This document shows, piece after piece, positions 26,064 to 34,896 of a DNA stretch of 64,000 nucleotides. Every line of letters begins with the position of its first letter. Positions within the stretch are counted from its first letter, which is position 1. Source of the stretch: Clostridiales bacterium (GTDB taxonomy: Bacteria > Bacillota > Clostridia > Lachnospirales > Lachnospiraceae); assembly GCA_012839295.1 (NCBI GenBank), contig DUNO01000008.1, forward strand, positions 124,001 to 188,000, given 5' to 3'. The position numbers and the translations under genes were made by a program. Below the pieces are notes generated by a model. The model was not told where the DNA came from, searched no databases, and saw only the letters and a program-made list of their open reading frames with translations.

Positions 26064-28241
26064 TCACACGCTAATCCCAAACCTCTCAACTGCCAGCAGG
26101 CTATCCTTTGCCCAAACTCCCGGGCATCCATACATGATCGGTTCGGTATCAGCTACTACTATCTGGGGCGTTTCACTTTGGTCAACATATACTGAAATCT
26201 CTGCCCCCCGTATCTCTGCACGTAATTCGTAGCACCGGCCCGGTTCCAATACAAAGGGACGACTTGCCAGTATCCTGCTGTCATAGCTATGGCGGGTAAC
26301 GACTAATTCTTTTTTCGTAAAGCTCACGGAATAGCCGATGAAAAAGTGGATACCTAATACCCTATCCTCTCCCTCTCCGCCCTCGGAAGGCTCCGTAACC
26401 CGGAGCAATACCCCGGCATTACCCTCTTCACCCGTTAGCTCCGGCATGATTGCTGCCGTGACGGTGTAATCGCTCCAGGCTGCTTTTCCAAATATTCTTT
26501 TTTCATACCTGCCTACCTTCATCGGTAAGGGTAACTCTTGGTTTTCTTCCCCGTTCTCCCTTTGGATAAAGCAAATTTTCTTTATGGTTAATTCTCCGCC
26601 GCTTCCGCATACCTTCAGGACACGGGTACCTTCCGATAATTCTGCCCTGTAAGACTGCAGCCCTTGTTTTCCGGTAAAAAGCCCTAGCTTTTCGTTGTCT
26701 ATTAAGAGCTCTGCTTTGGCATCATCATTTCCACTTTCACCGGCAACGAAAAATTGATATTCCATCCTATCTGCAATCAAAATCTGATATACTGCCTCCT
26801 GCCCTTCCTTTAACAAAATACTTCCATCCTGGTTCCTCTTAAATTCACCTTGGCCGAATACAGGATAAAAGGAGGTGCCCACCGGAATAATAGCCTGCTC
26901 CGATGCCTCTTCGGAAATCGCCTCCGTGATTGCAGTAAAGCCGCAGCCAATTTCCCTCCCGTTGGCAAAATAGCCAATTCGGGCTGATATAAGTTTAATT
27001 CCGGCTTCCTGGATTTGAAGCCTGTTGTCAACAAAAACAGATATCAGTCCATCCTGCCTGCATTCTACACGGACACAATGAAGTGCCTCAAATATATAAC
27101 CGGCTGGCAATGTAGATTGTTTTACAAGCTTATTATCACCTTGTCCGCTATACCACAGCTGCATACTATGTGTAGCTATATCAAATACAAGGCTATAAAA
27201 CCTTGCTCTGCTTTCCCCTAATACAATTCCACAGCTTCCATCCTCACTGCCCTTTTGATTTATTATATTAAACTCTGCAGTAAAGCATGGATTAAATTTT
27301 TGCTCCGAAATAATAAAGAAGTCATCCCCATTGCTATAGTAAATATCCTTCTTACATTCCCGGCCCCCGCGGAGAATTCTCCACTGCAGCTCATTTCTCC
27401 CACCCGCCGGGAAAGAATAATCGGATACCGCAGGTGCAGGCTGGGGTGTTCTTGTCGGCCCCAGGACCTGGGTAATATTCCCACGCCACAGCTGGCGGTC
27501 TATATTTAAATACCGGGTTAAATCTTCATTCATATTATGGTAGACAATATAGCAGGAAACCAGGTCCGGTCCCATCACCGTACTGCTGTGCCCAAGGCCT
27601 ACAACCTCCCCCTGGGTGTGTATGACTATGGGATTATATGCGTTGTCCCGGTAACCCCTTAGAGGGTGGGTACTCCAGGCTCCATTAATACGGTAGCCCT
27701 TACTCAGGTAATGGTTCCCCGTATACGTCATATGGTAAATCCCATTATGTTTACATATAAATGCCCCTTCTGTCCAGCCATGCATGCTTGCTCCGGTCAA
27801 AACAGGCTCTCCCGGCTCCGTCGGCGACTTCATTTCACAGCCCCAGATACCCTCATCACCGGCCCAATAAAAATACCACTTCCCGTCATCATCAATGAAA
27901 ACCGTTCCGTCGATTGCATGCTGTATATTATCACTGATTTTCCGGAAGGGTCCCGCCGGATTTTCACTTTCTAATACATAATGGCCAAACCCGGATGGAG
28001 AGGTATACATATAGAATTTGCCGTTTGAATACACTACTTCAGGCGCAAATGGAACCAGCCCCGGGAAGGTGTCTTTTTCTATTGCATCCCCTTCTAATTT
28101 CCATTCCAGCAAATCCGCTGAACTCCAGCAGCTTATATACGGAGTGGTGCTATAGAGGTAATATACCCCGTTATGCCTTAATACGAAGGGATCTGCAAAA
28201 TCCCCATTCTTTGCTATTGGATTCTGGTATGTCTTTGTCAT
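26064..28241 (-). CDS. multidomain GH43 enzyme
   Basis: 725 residues, no signal peptide. The GH43 propeller occupies about 1-290: base Asp in NGDFADPFVLRHNG, pKa-modulating Asp in HAIDGTVFIDDDGKW, acid Glu in GWTEGAFICKHNG. The remaining 430 residues form at least two beta-sandwich regions: one near 310-450 (YSLVFDIATHSMQLWYSG, VRVECRQDGLISVFVD) and another near 600-725 (CYELRAEIRGAEISVYVDQS). Extra C-terminal beta-sandwiches are normal in arabinofuranosidase/xylosidase GH43 subfamilies. It follows the two ABC permease genes by 33 bp, so it is part of the transporter operon and acts on the imported oligosaccharide. Confidence 0.9.
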   Translation of the reverse strand: MTKTYQNPIAKNGDFADPFVLRHNGVYYLYSTTPYISCWSSADLLEWKLEGDAIEKDTFPGLVPFAPEVVYSNGKFYMYTSPSGFGHYVLESENPAGPFRKISDNIQHAIDGTVFIDDDGKWYFYWAGDEGIWGCEMKSPTEPGEPVLTGASMHGWTEGAFICKHNGIYHMTYTGNHYLSKGYRINGAWSTHPLRGYRDNAYNPIVIHTQGEVVGLGHSSTVMGPDLVSCYIVYHNMNEDLTRYLNIDRQLWRGNITQVLGPTRTPQPAPAVSDYSFPAGGRNELQWRILRGGRECKKDIYYSNGDDFFIISEQKFNPCFTAEFNIINQKGSEDGSCGIVLGESRARFYSLVFDIATHSMQLWYSGQGDNKLVKQSTLPAGYIFEALHCVRVECRQDGLISVFVDNRLQIQEAGIKLISARIGYFANGREIGCGFTAITEAISEEASEQAIIPVGTSFYPVFGQGEFKRNQDGSILLKEGQEAVYQILIADRMEYQFFVAGESGNDDAKAELLIDNEKLGLFTGKQGLQSYRAELSEGTRVLKVCGSGGELTIKKICFIQRENGEENQELPLPMKVGRYEKRIFGKAAWSDYTVTAAIMPELTGEEGNAGVLLRVTEPSEGGEGEDRVLGIHFFIGYSVSFTKKELVVTRHSYDSRILASRPFVLEPGRCYELRAEIRGAEISVYVDQSETPQIVVADTEPIMYGCPGVWAKDSLLAVERFGISV

Positions 28242-28274
28242 GTTTTCCTCATTTCTACGCTGCTTTCATTGCGT

Positions 28275-29117
28275 CTATCCTTTTAGCCCTGTTATTGCAA
28301 AGGACTCGGTAAAGTATTTCTGGCAGATGATAAAGACGGTTAATACGGGCAATATGGCGATTAACGCCGCGGCCATTACCAGCGGGATATCCGTCTGTGT
28401 CTCATGATAGGAATTAAGCATTGCTATAACCACCTGGATCGTCTGCTTCCTTTCATCGTTGATAAAGATCATGGGACCAAAGTAATCATTCCAGGTTGCC
28501 ATAAATATCATAATGATGTTGCTGACAATCGCCGGCTTACTTAAGGGCATGAATATCCTGTAATAGATTTTAAAGTAGCCGCACCCATCAATCTTTGCCG
28601 CTTCTAACAGCTCTGTGGGCAAACCGGTCATATACTGCCTCAGAAAGAACATCATGGATACATTCCCCAGCGCCCCGGGAACGATCAGGGGAAGCAGGGT
28701 ATTAATCCATTTGATTTTTGTGTATATGATGTATTGCGGAACGAGCAGTACAACAAAGGGAATCATCATTGATGACAGCACGCACAGGAACAGACCCTTT
28801 TTGAAAGGTACCTCCAGCTTCGCAAAAGCAAATGCGGAAAGTGTAGAGGAAAATGTCCCGATCAGCACGACACAGGCCGATACTATGGTGCTATTTTTCA
28901 AGCCGCTGAGCAGCCTCGAATTTCCCCACAATTCTATATAATTTTCCCAGTCCACAGGATCCGGTATCCATTGGGGTGGAATCTGATACACATACTTAGC
29001 CTCTTTCAATGAAGTGGAAAGCATCCACACAAAGGGTATGACCATGGTAAAAGCTCCTGCCAGCAGGATGATAAAGGCCAGTCCCCGGACTATTCTTGTT
29101 TTATTTTTAGCCTTCAT
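28275..29117 (-). CDS. ABC sugar transporter permease, MalG type
   Basis: 280 residues with six membrane segments. The cytoplasmic EAA loop that contacts the ATPase reads EAAKIDGCGYFKIYYRIFMP. GAGGGAGA precedes the ATG. This is the second permease of a CUT1 (oligosaccharide-type) importer, starting 3 bases after its partner, so the two are translationally coupled. No ATPase gene is found in the cluster; CUT1 importers of Clostridia commonly share one MsmK-like ATPase encoded elsewhere. Confidence 0.93.
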   Translation of the reverse strand: MKAKNKTRIVRGLAFIILLAGAFTMVIPFVWMLSTSLKEAKYVYQIPPQWIPDPVDWENYIELWGNSRLLSGLKNSTIVSACVVLIGTFSSTLSAFAFAKLEVPFKKGLFLCVLSSMMIPFVVLLVPQYIIYTKIKWINTLLPLIVPGALGNVSMMFFLRQYMTGLPTELLEAAKIDGCGYFKIYYRIFMPLSKPAIVSNIIMIFMATWNDYFGPMIFINDERKQTIQVVIAMLNSYHETQTDIPLVMAAALIAILPVLTVFIICQKYFTESFAITGLKG

Positions 29118-29120
29118 ACA

Positions 29121-30011
29121 TCATTCTCCCTCATAAACCCACTTATTAGAAATCTTAAACTGTATTAACGTCAGAAGCAATATCATCACTCCAAACAAAA
29201 TAGCAGCTGCACAGGCATAACCCATCTGGCTATAGTTAAAGGCCTTCTGCCAGATATAATAAATGATTGTTGCAACGCCGTAATTGCGGCCTCCATCCTT
29301 AGTAAATAAATCTACTTCGATGAAGGTTTGCAGCGATCCGATGATATTAACCGTTAACAGATAGAAAATGATCGGAGTGAGCAAAGGCAAGGTTATTTTA
29401 AAGAACCGCTGGACAGAGTTTGCCCCATCTATGGTAGCTGCCTCATAATAAGGAGCAGGGATATTTTTTAAGCTTGCAAGAAAATAGATTGCTGTTATTC
29501 CAATCATTTTCCAGGATATCATGATTACTATCATTCTCTTTGTCCATACCGGATCATTGAGCCAATTCGGGCCTCCGATCCCAAAGAAGCCAAGCACCTG
29601 GTTTACCAGGCCAAATTCAGAATTAAACAGCCATTTCCAAAGAAGAACCAGGGCTACGATGGAGGAGATATAGGGTAAATAATAGAGCACCCTGAAGAGC
29701 TTATCCCCCTTTATCTTCTTATCACAGGCCATAGCGAACAACAACCCCAGGGTCATATAGACGGGGATCGGCAAAAGCATATAAAATGTATTTCTTAGGG
29801 CAATCCAGAACTTACTGTCCTGGAAAATCTCAATAAAATTCTTAATTCCAATAAATGATTTGTCACGGACCAGCACATTCCAATCTGTCATAGACGCAAA
29901 AATACATAAACACAGCGGCAGTAAAAAGAAAAAAACAAATTGGAGGAGTGAAGGCATCACAAATAATAATCCGGCCATTCTTTCCTTATACTTCATATTT
30001 CTTTTGAACAT
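29121..30011 (-). CDS. ABC sugar transporter permease, MalF type
   Basis: About 296 residues from ATG 30011, which has GGGAG 12 bases upstream; the in-frame ATG at 30071 would add 20 residues without a spaced ribosome site. Six membrane segments and the EAA loop EAATIDGANSVQRFFKITLP. It pairs with the MalG-type permease downstream and the binding lipoprotein upstream to import oligosaccharides released by extracellular plant-wall breakdown. Confidence 0.93.
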   Translation of the reverse strand: MFKRNMKYKERMAGLLFVMPSLLQFVFFFLLPLCLCIFASMTDWNVLVRDKSFIGIKNFIEIFQDSKFWIALRNTFYMLLPIPVYMTLGLLFAMACDKKIKGDKLFRVLYYLPYISSIVALVLLWKWLFNSEFGLVNQVLGFFGIGGPNWLNDPVWTKRMIVIMISWKMIGITAIYFLASLKNIPAPYYEAATIDGANSVQRFFKITLPLLTPIIFYLLTVNIIGSLQTFIEVDLFTKDGGRNYGVATIIYYIWQKAFNYSQMGYACAAAILFGVMILLLTLIQFKISNKWVYEGE

Positions 30012-30172
30012 ATGGCAACTTAACTCCCTCTTTACAAGCTTAGCCCCTAAGGCTATTTTATTAACCGGCATCCTCTGTTATATAAAAAGGCAGTCTTTGC
30101 AAAACACCAAAATTTTATTTATTAAACTGGTTTTCCATACTGCTTTTTTAATTATGCATTTCGTTTTTGAAA

Positions 30173-30204
30173 TACATTAGCGAGAGCAGGCTCCCGCTAA
30201 TGTA
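30173..30204 (-). terminator. intercistronic hairpin after the binding-protein gene
   Basis: TACATTAGCG pairs with CGCTAATGTA, extended by GAG/CTC across one mismatch, around a short loop. It lies 11 bases after the binding-protein stop and before the permeases. Such hairpins usually weaken read-through and stabilise the upstream message, giving excess binding protein over permease. Confidence 0.6.
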
Positions 30205-30214
30205 TACCATATTT

Positions 30215-31582
30215 TTATTTTTTCAGCGCCTTCTGCTGTTCAATGCTTTTATCAAGTAACTGCTGGACAGAATCTGCCACCGATTCACAATAATCCTTAG
30301 CACTTATCTCCCCGTCATAAACAGAATCAAGGCCGGAGTTAAACTCACTCCACCATTCCTGGTTAAAGGTACGGGACTGTGTTGCCAGCCTTCCGTAGTC
30401 GTCCAAAACATTTAAAAATGCTTTCTTGTTGGCAGGTGCCTTATCCATTTCCATATATTCGCCGTATGCCATGTCTTTTAACGTAGGCACTGACATACCC
30501 TTCGTATAGCTCGTGCGCTGTGCATCCTCATTAAAGGCAAGGAATGCTGCTAAATTGCAGGCCGCTTCTATATTCTTGCTTGTCGGTGCCACCGCCAGGC
30601 CTGCGCTGCCAAACCAGATAGCCTTTTCGCCGGTATTCGGGCTTACAGGCCAATCCATGATATCCCATTCAAAGTCACAATTGTTCCACAGATCTGCTGT
30701 TGCCCAGGAGCCAACACCCATCATCCCCAGCTTACCCTGCATAAAGCGGTCATAGCTGCTTAAAGACGCTTCCTCTGCTGAGGAGGGAGCCACCTTGTAT
30801 TTAGAACGTAGATCTGCAACAAATTGAAATGCTTCCGTAAATTTTGGATCTGTAAATGCAACCTTTGTCAAAGAATCATCGAGCCAATTAGCGCCGTTGG
30901 ACCACACTGCTGATTCCATGGAATACATTGCAGTACCATATACATCGCCCTTTGTCAGCTTCTTTGCCGCATCAAGATAATCATTCCAATCCCAGGGATC
31001 CGCTTCTGTCGGAGGTGTTATTCCGGCTGCTTCAAACAGATCCTTGTTATACACAACTGGAAATGCGCTTACATCCTTTGGCAATGCATAAATAGGTCCA
31101 TTTCCTAAGCCTGTTCCATCATATCTATAAATATTAATGGCATTTTCCCATATGTTGCTTACATCAAAAACCTCATTATCATTTACGTATGTAGTTAAAT
31201 CATATAGGTTCCCAGTTGCCGCATATTTCATCACGTAGTCAACACCACAGTAAAATACATCCGGCTGGTCTTCTGCCGCAATCATATTCTGCAGCTTCGC
31301 ATCGTAATCAGCGGATGGCACCACGATATATTCCACCGATACATTTTTATATTTTTCTTCAAACTGGTCAATCATGGCTTGGAACGTAGCAACCTCAGAA
31401 TCATTTCCCCAACCCATGAATTTAAGGTTTATTTTCTCATCCTGCCCTGGCGTTGTATCGTCTGTCCCTACTTTTCCTTGTTCTGTTGGCTTAACCGCAT
31501 CCTTATCCGTTTTTCCTGAGCATCCCGCCAAGCTAATGACAGACATAGCCATCACTAAAATTACAGCCATTATTTTCTTCAT
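30215..31582 (-). CDS. sugar-binding lipoprotein of a CUT1 ABC importer
   Basis: 455 residues. The lipoprotein signal peptide has the lipobox LAGC (Cys21), then a Lys/Asp/Thr-rich linker and a family-1 extracellular solute-binding domain (INLKFMGWGNDSEVATFQAM, PDVFYCGVDYVMKYAATG, GKLGMMGVGSWATADLW). AGGAGGAG precedes the ATG. It is the first gene of the importer operon and captures oligosaccharides outside the cell. The divergent ArsR-type regulator and the motif pair at 31616-31694 suggest substrate-dependent control. Confidence 0.93.
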   Translation of the reverse strand: MKKIMAVILVMAMSVISLAGCSGKTDKDAVKPTEQGKVGTDDTTPGQDEKINLKFMGWGNDSEVATFQAMIDQFEEKYKNVSVEYIVVPSADYDAKLQNMIAAEDQPDVFYCGVDYVMKYAATGNLYDLTTYVNDNEVFDVSNIWENAINIYRYDGTGLGNGPIYALPKDVSAFPVVYNKDLFEAAGITPPTEADPWDWNDYLDAAKKLTKGDVYGTAMYSMESAVWSNGANWLDDSLTKVAFTDPKFTEAFQFVADLRSKYKVAPSSAEEASLSSYDRFMQGKLGMMGVGSWATADLWNNCDFEWDIMDWPVSPNTGEKAIWFGSAGLAVAPTSKNIEAACNLAAFLAFNEDAQRTSYTKGMSVPTLKDMAYGEYMEMDKAPANKKAFLNVLDDYGRLATQSRTFNQEWWSEFNSGLDSVYDGEISAKDYCESVADSVQQLLDKSIEQQKALKK

Positions 31583-31615
31583 GCTACAAACTCCTCCTAT
31601 AATAAAATATTTTTA

Positions 31616-31630
31616 AACAATAATAATGTT
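31616..31630 (-). promoter_or_regulatory. operator-like dyad, copy A
   Basis: AACAATAATAATGTT; on the minus strand AACATTATTATTGTT, matching consensus AACATTATWWTTGTT. It lies in the leader of the binding-protein gene. Confidence 0.45.
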
Positions 31631-31679
31631 TTAATCATATCTTTTTTTCCTCTCTCTCCTTTCGCTCTCATTAATTAAT

Positions 31680-31694
31680 AACATTATTTTTGTT
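31680..31694 (+). promoter_or_regulatory. operator-like dyad, copy B
   Basis: AACATTATTTTTGTT, positioned just after the predicted start point of the leftward promoter 31708-31736, where a bound repressor would block transcription. Confidence 0.5.
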
Positions 31695-31707
31695 TTTATT
31701 TAATTAA

Positions 31708-31736
31708 ATCTTATCATTACATCACATTTATGTCAA
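31708..31736 (-). promoter_or_regulatory. sigma-A promoter of the ABC importer operon
   Basis: On the minus strand TTGACA (31736-31731), 17 bp, TAAGAT (31713-31708). The start point is near 31701, giving a leader of about 120 bases that contains motif copies A and B. Confidence 0.7.
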
Positions 31737-31783
31737 TATATATTTCTATTTTATTATTATTTTTGTGATTATTGCTCATTTAC

Positions 31784-31798
31784 AACATTATATTTGTT
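31784..31798 (+). promoter_or_regulatory. operator-like dyad, copy C
   Basis: AACATTATATTTGTT, the third copy of the 15-bp motif, located about 24 bp upstream of the -35 of the regulator gene promoter. Confidence 0.5.
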
Positions 31799-31821
31799 AT
31801 TTATACGTTTCATGCTTTTTA

Positions 31822-31850
31822 TGGACATTTTTTATTTCATATGTTATTAT
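31822..31850 (+). promoter_or_regulatory. probable promoter of the ArsR-HTH regulator
   Basis: TGGACA (31822-31827), 17 bp, TATTAT (31845-31850); the predicted start is about 25 bases before the ATG at 31882. Confidence 0.5.
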
Positions 31851-31881
31851 CATTTTAGAACAACTTTATTGGAGGTATCCT

Positions 31882-32811
31882 ATGCCGAAAATTCTGGATC
31901 TGAATGCAGATAATGAAGAGATTCTTTGCAATGTGGCGAAAGCACTTTCATCAAAGGATCGGATTAAAATCATAAAACTTCTATATTATAATAGCTACAA
32001 TATCGGGGAAATAGCGGACCTGCTGCAAATCCCCGCCTCTACGGCAGCCTTGCATGTCAAGATTTTAGAGGGTGCCAACTTAATCCATACGGAGCAGCAG
32101 CCCGGATGCCGCGGCTCCATGAAGCTATGCAGCAGAAAAAATGATTTTGTAAATATACGTTTAAATGGGATCTCTAAAGGGGTGGATCAAATCTCTACCG
32201 TCGCAATGCCTGTAGGCGCATACACGGACTGCAAAATAACCCCTACCTGCGGTCTTGCCGATGTCAACGGTTACATAGGATATGAAGACCGGCCATCTGA
32301 TTTCTTCCTGCCGGCCCGTTTTAATGCCCAGCTGCTTTGGACGGCGGGAGGCTATGCGGAATATAAATTCCCATATCCCATAGACCCTGATATTAAGCTA
32401 AAACAATTAGTCCTGACCTTTGAGGCCTGTTCGGAGGTTGCCAATTACCGTGAAAATTGGAAGTCTGATATAACCATATGGATTAATGGTTATGAATGCG
32501 GCACTTGGCGCTGCCCTGGCGACTTTGGAGCCCGAAGGGGCAGGTTAAACCCTTCCTGGTGGGAAAACGGGGTGACCCAATATGGATTGCTTACAACCTT
32601 GACCATTACTGAAACCTCATCCTTAATTAATAACGAGGAAAGCAGCCGGATTGGATTATCAACCTTATCGCTGAAAGAGAATAGTTTTATTACTGTGCGT
32701 ATCGGGAATAAGGAGAATGCGGATTACCCTGGCGGGTTTAACTTATTTGGACAGAAGTTCGGGGATTATGAGCAGGATATTAATATGTCTTTTATATATG
32801 AGAATAGCTAG
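31882..32811 (+). CDS. ArsR-type winged-helix regulator with large C-terminal sensor domain
   Basis: 309 residues from ATG 31882, with GGAGG 6-7 bases upstream. Residues 1-85 form an ArsR-like winged helix (SSKDRIKIIKLLYYNSYN, IGEIADLLQIPASTAALHVK). The remaining 220 residues have no ArsR counterpart: a Cys/His-poor beta-rich domain with WKSDITIWINGYECGTWRC and FGARRGRLNPSWW, recalling a jelly-roll carbohydrate-binding fold. ArsR proteins are normally about 100 residues, so this is a sugar-type sensor grafted on an ArsR HTH. Divergent from the CUT1 importer, which it presumably controls through the repeated 15-bp dyad. Confidence 0.8.
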   Translation: MPKILDLNADNEEILCNVAKALSSKDRIKIIKLLYYNSYNIGEIADLLQIPASTAALHVKILEGANLIHTEQQPGCRGSMKLCSRKNDFVNIRLNGISKGVDQISTVAMPVGAYTDCKITPTCGLADVNGYIGYEDRPSDFFLPARFNAQLLWTAGGYAEYKFPYPIDPDIKLKQLVLTFEACSEVANYRENWKSDITIWINGYECGTWRCPGDFGARRGRLNPSWWENGVTQYGLLTTLTITETSSLINNEESSRIGLSTLSLKENSFITVRIGNKENADYPGGFNLFGQKFGDYEQDINMSFIYENS

Positions 32812-32824
32812 CTGCACATAGATA

Positions 32825-32869
32825 ACACCGAGGGCTTCAGAGTCATCAAAACTCTGAAGCCCTCGGTGT
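32825..32869 (+). terminator. hairpin after the ArsR-type regulator
   Basis: A perfect 19-bp inverted repeat (32825-32843 with 32851-32869) with a 7-base loop. It lacks a clear T-run but lies 14 bases after the stop codon and before the convergent lipoprotein gene. Confidence 0.7.
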
Positions 32870-32933
32870 CTCAAATCTGCACTGATTCTGAACTATTCAA
32901 AATCTTTATTTGTCCGTTTTTAACCTCAACTTT

Positions 32934-33524
32934 TCATTTTAATCCAAGGTAATCAGATGTGATACCCTCTTCCCCAAAATTTATCTGACCCCCAAATGCA
33001 TAAAACACCCATTCATCCTTATCATTTTTCTTGTAGAGGCATTCCCTGTACCAGCCCTTTAATTTGTTGTCTTCGCCCAAATATTCTTCTCTTATGGTCA
33101 GGATACTGTTGTTAAAGCTCTCATCCTGGTAATATTCATTTTTTATCTGGGCAGACACGATCTCTACATCTTTATGATATATGGTTGGATAAAACATATC
33201 CTTATTCAAATGAAGAACAGCGGACTGTTCATCCTCAAATTCTTCATTATAGAAAAACATGTATTCCCATTGTGCATCTTCGTATCCGTTATAGGCCTCA
33301 TCCAAAGCAGCTAAAAATTGATTGAACTCATCCCTTGTAACAGTGTCCTTAAGGGATATATCTGCAATGATTTTTTCACCCTTTTGAACCATCTGTGCGG
33401 CTGTATTAATGTCAAAATCAACTGTTTCTGTTCTTAACGGCTCCAGTTGCCTGCCGGTGTTTGTACAGGAACAGAGCGTCAGTGTAAAGAAAATGATTAA
33501 AAAAACAAAAAAACTTCTTCTCAA
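32934..33524 (-). CDS. lipoprotein of unknown function
   Basis: 196 residues from TTG 33524, with GAGGAGG 7 bases upstream. Hydrophobic signal with lipobox-like LCSC (Cys20). The mature part is acidic, with alternating helix and strand character (TVTRDEFNQFLAALDEAY, YRECLYKKNDKDEWVFYAFG); the last part resembles small secreted proteins with an IseA/DL-endopeptidase-inhibitor-like look, but this is not firm. It follows another lipoprotein gene in the same direction. Confidence 0.65.
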   Translation of the reverse strand: MRRSFFVFLIIFFTLTLCSCTNTGRQLEPLRTETVDFDINTAAQMVQKGEKIIADISLKDTVTRDEFNQFLAALDEAYNGYEDAQWEYMFFYNEEFEDEQSAVLHLNKDMFYPTIYHKDVEIVSAQIKNEYYQDESFNNSILTIREEYLGEDNKLKGWYRECLYKKNDKDEWVFYAFGGQINFGEEGITSDYLGLK

Positions 33525-33598
33525 ATTTGTTCCTCCTCGATATACCTTGACAATAAGAAATAATATTCTTTGGGATCTGAAAAGAATGCGGCAAGGCT

Positions 33599-34102
33599 TT
33601 AATTCAGCGGGTTATCATCAGCGTCAAGAAAATCGTATTCTTTCGGAATCTCTTCAAAATAAAATAAAAAGGGAAGTTTTCCGACCTCAACCAATTGCAG
33701 CTCTCCGTCTGTTAATGTTATTTGTATACTTTTACACTTATCGTTATTGACAATGAAAACATATCCGTCCTTCCAGAAAGGCTCTACGTGAATATCCATG
33801 CCTCTCCCTAGCATTTTATGAACCTTGACAAATTCATACTTTCCACGGCTAATCCTTTTAAATTCTATAGGGAAAAAGGTCTGTGCCTGGTATTCATTCC
33901 CCGTCATAAAACAGACCAGGCGGTTTTCATCCTTATCGATGGTGCCAATGATTTGCATGTCTATTGTCTCGGCATCAGCGATGGGTATTTCTTCACGGGC
34001 TATTTTCATCATGTCTTCACTATCGGAAGCCGTCTTTTTGCAGCCGCTTAATAATAGGATTGGAATTATTATCATAAAGGCGATAAACATCTTCTTTTTC
34101 AT
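33599..34102 (-). CDS. lipoprotein of unknown function
   Basis: 167 residues. Signal with lipobox LLSGC (Cys21), then a charged segment with short strands (LVCFMTGNEYQAQTFFPIEF). AGGGAG precedes the ATG. It begins 2 bases after the stop of the GNAT gene, so the two are transcribed together. No family recognised. Confidence 0.65.
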   Translation of the reverse strand: MKKKMFIAFMIIIPILLLSGCKKTASDSEDMMKIAREEIPIADAETIDMQIIGTIDKDENRLVCFMTGNEYQAQTFFPIEFKRISRGKYEFVKVHKMLGRGMDIHVEPFWKDGYVFIVNNDKCKSIQITLTDGELQLVEVGKLPFLFYFEEIPKEYDFLDADDNPLN

Positions 34103-34104
34103 AT

Positions 34105-34896
34105 CTATGCTCCCTTTATTCTTAACGCTAAAAGAACTTTTTCAAAATATGGTACAAAGCCTAATCTTTTATACATCGAAGTTGCTTCCGGACTGGAGCC
34201 TAATATAACAGTTTTTACATCCTGCTCCTTCAATTGTTTTAACGCTTCCACACAGACAGCAGTACCTGCACCTTGTCTCCTATATTCTTCAAGGGTTGAT
34301 ACAAACTCCAAAGAAGCATTATCTTGATCAGTGATGGTTGCCGCAGTTGATATTGGAACTCCATTCAAGTATCCAATATAAAAAGCAATATTGTTTTGTG
34401 AAACCCATGTAAAATAATGCTCGGCATCAATCATTTTCCATCCATGTAAAGCAGAGTTAACTATATCTATCCAACACTGAAAATCAGAAAAGTCTTTTAC
34501 TCTTTTTACCTCTATGGATAAATTAGTATCTATCCATTTGTTTGTGGTTTGTAAATCAAGTGCCATACCATATTCTTTTTCCTCTGGATTCGTTGGGATT
34601 TCTCCTACAAATCCTTTTTCTTTAAGGATATCAACAATATTGTTAGGTGTCGCATTAGGCAGGACATACCAAAATGACGGAATAATACCGTCTTTGATTC
34701 CTTTTAAAATTATATCGATATCTTCATCAGCCCCGAGCTTAACTCCATAAACAATGGACGGCCCTACTTCTCCTTGAATTGGCTTTATCCATTCAATACT
34801 TCCCATATGATTATAAATGATACCTGATTGTGCAAAAATGCGGAAATACCTCTCAATCCCTTTAACAATACAATTTATATAATATTGCTCGTCCAA
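34105..34896 (-). CDS. GNAT-family N-acetyltransferase
   Basis: The start is placed at TTG 34896 because GGGGGAG lies 7-8 bases upstream; an ATG at 34914 precedes that ribosome site. About 263 residues. The C-terminal half is a GNAT domain: ISTAATITDQDNASLEFVST, motif A EEYRRQGAGTAVCVEALKQL for acetyl-CoA binding, and TSMYKRLGFVPYFEK. The N-terminal half is variable and likely gives substrate selection. The acceptor is unknown. Co-transcribed with the lipoprotein that follows. Confidence 0.85.
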   Translation of the reverse strand: MDEQYYINCIVKGIERYFRIFAQSGIIYNHMGSIEWIKPIQGEVGPSIVYGVKLGADEDIDIILKGIKDGIIPSFWYVLPNATPNNIVDILKEKGFVGEIPTNPEEKEYGMALDLQTTNKWIDTNLSIEVKRVKDFSDFQCWIDIVNSALHGWKMIDAEHYFTWVSQNNIAFYIGYLNGVPISTAATITDQDNASLEFVSTLEEYRRQGAGTAVCVEALKQLKEQDVKTVILGSSPEATSMYKRLGFVPYFEKVLLALRIKGA

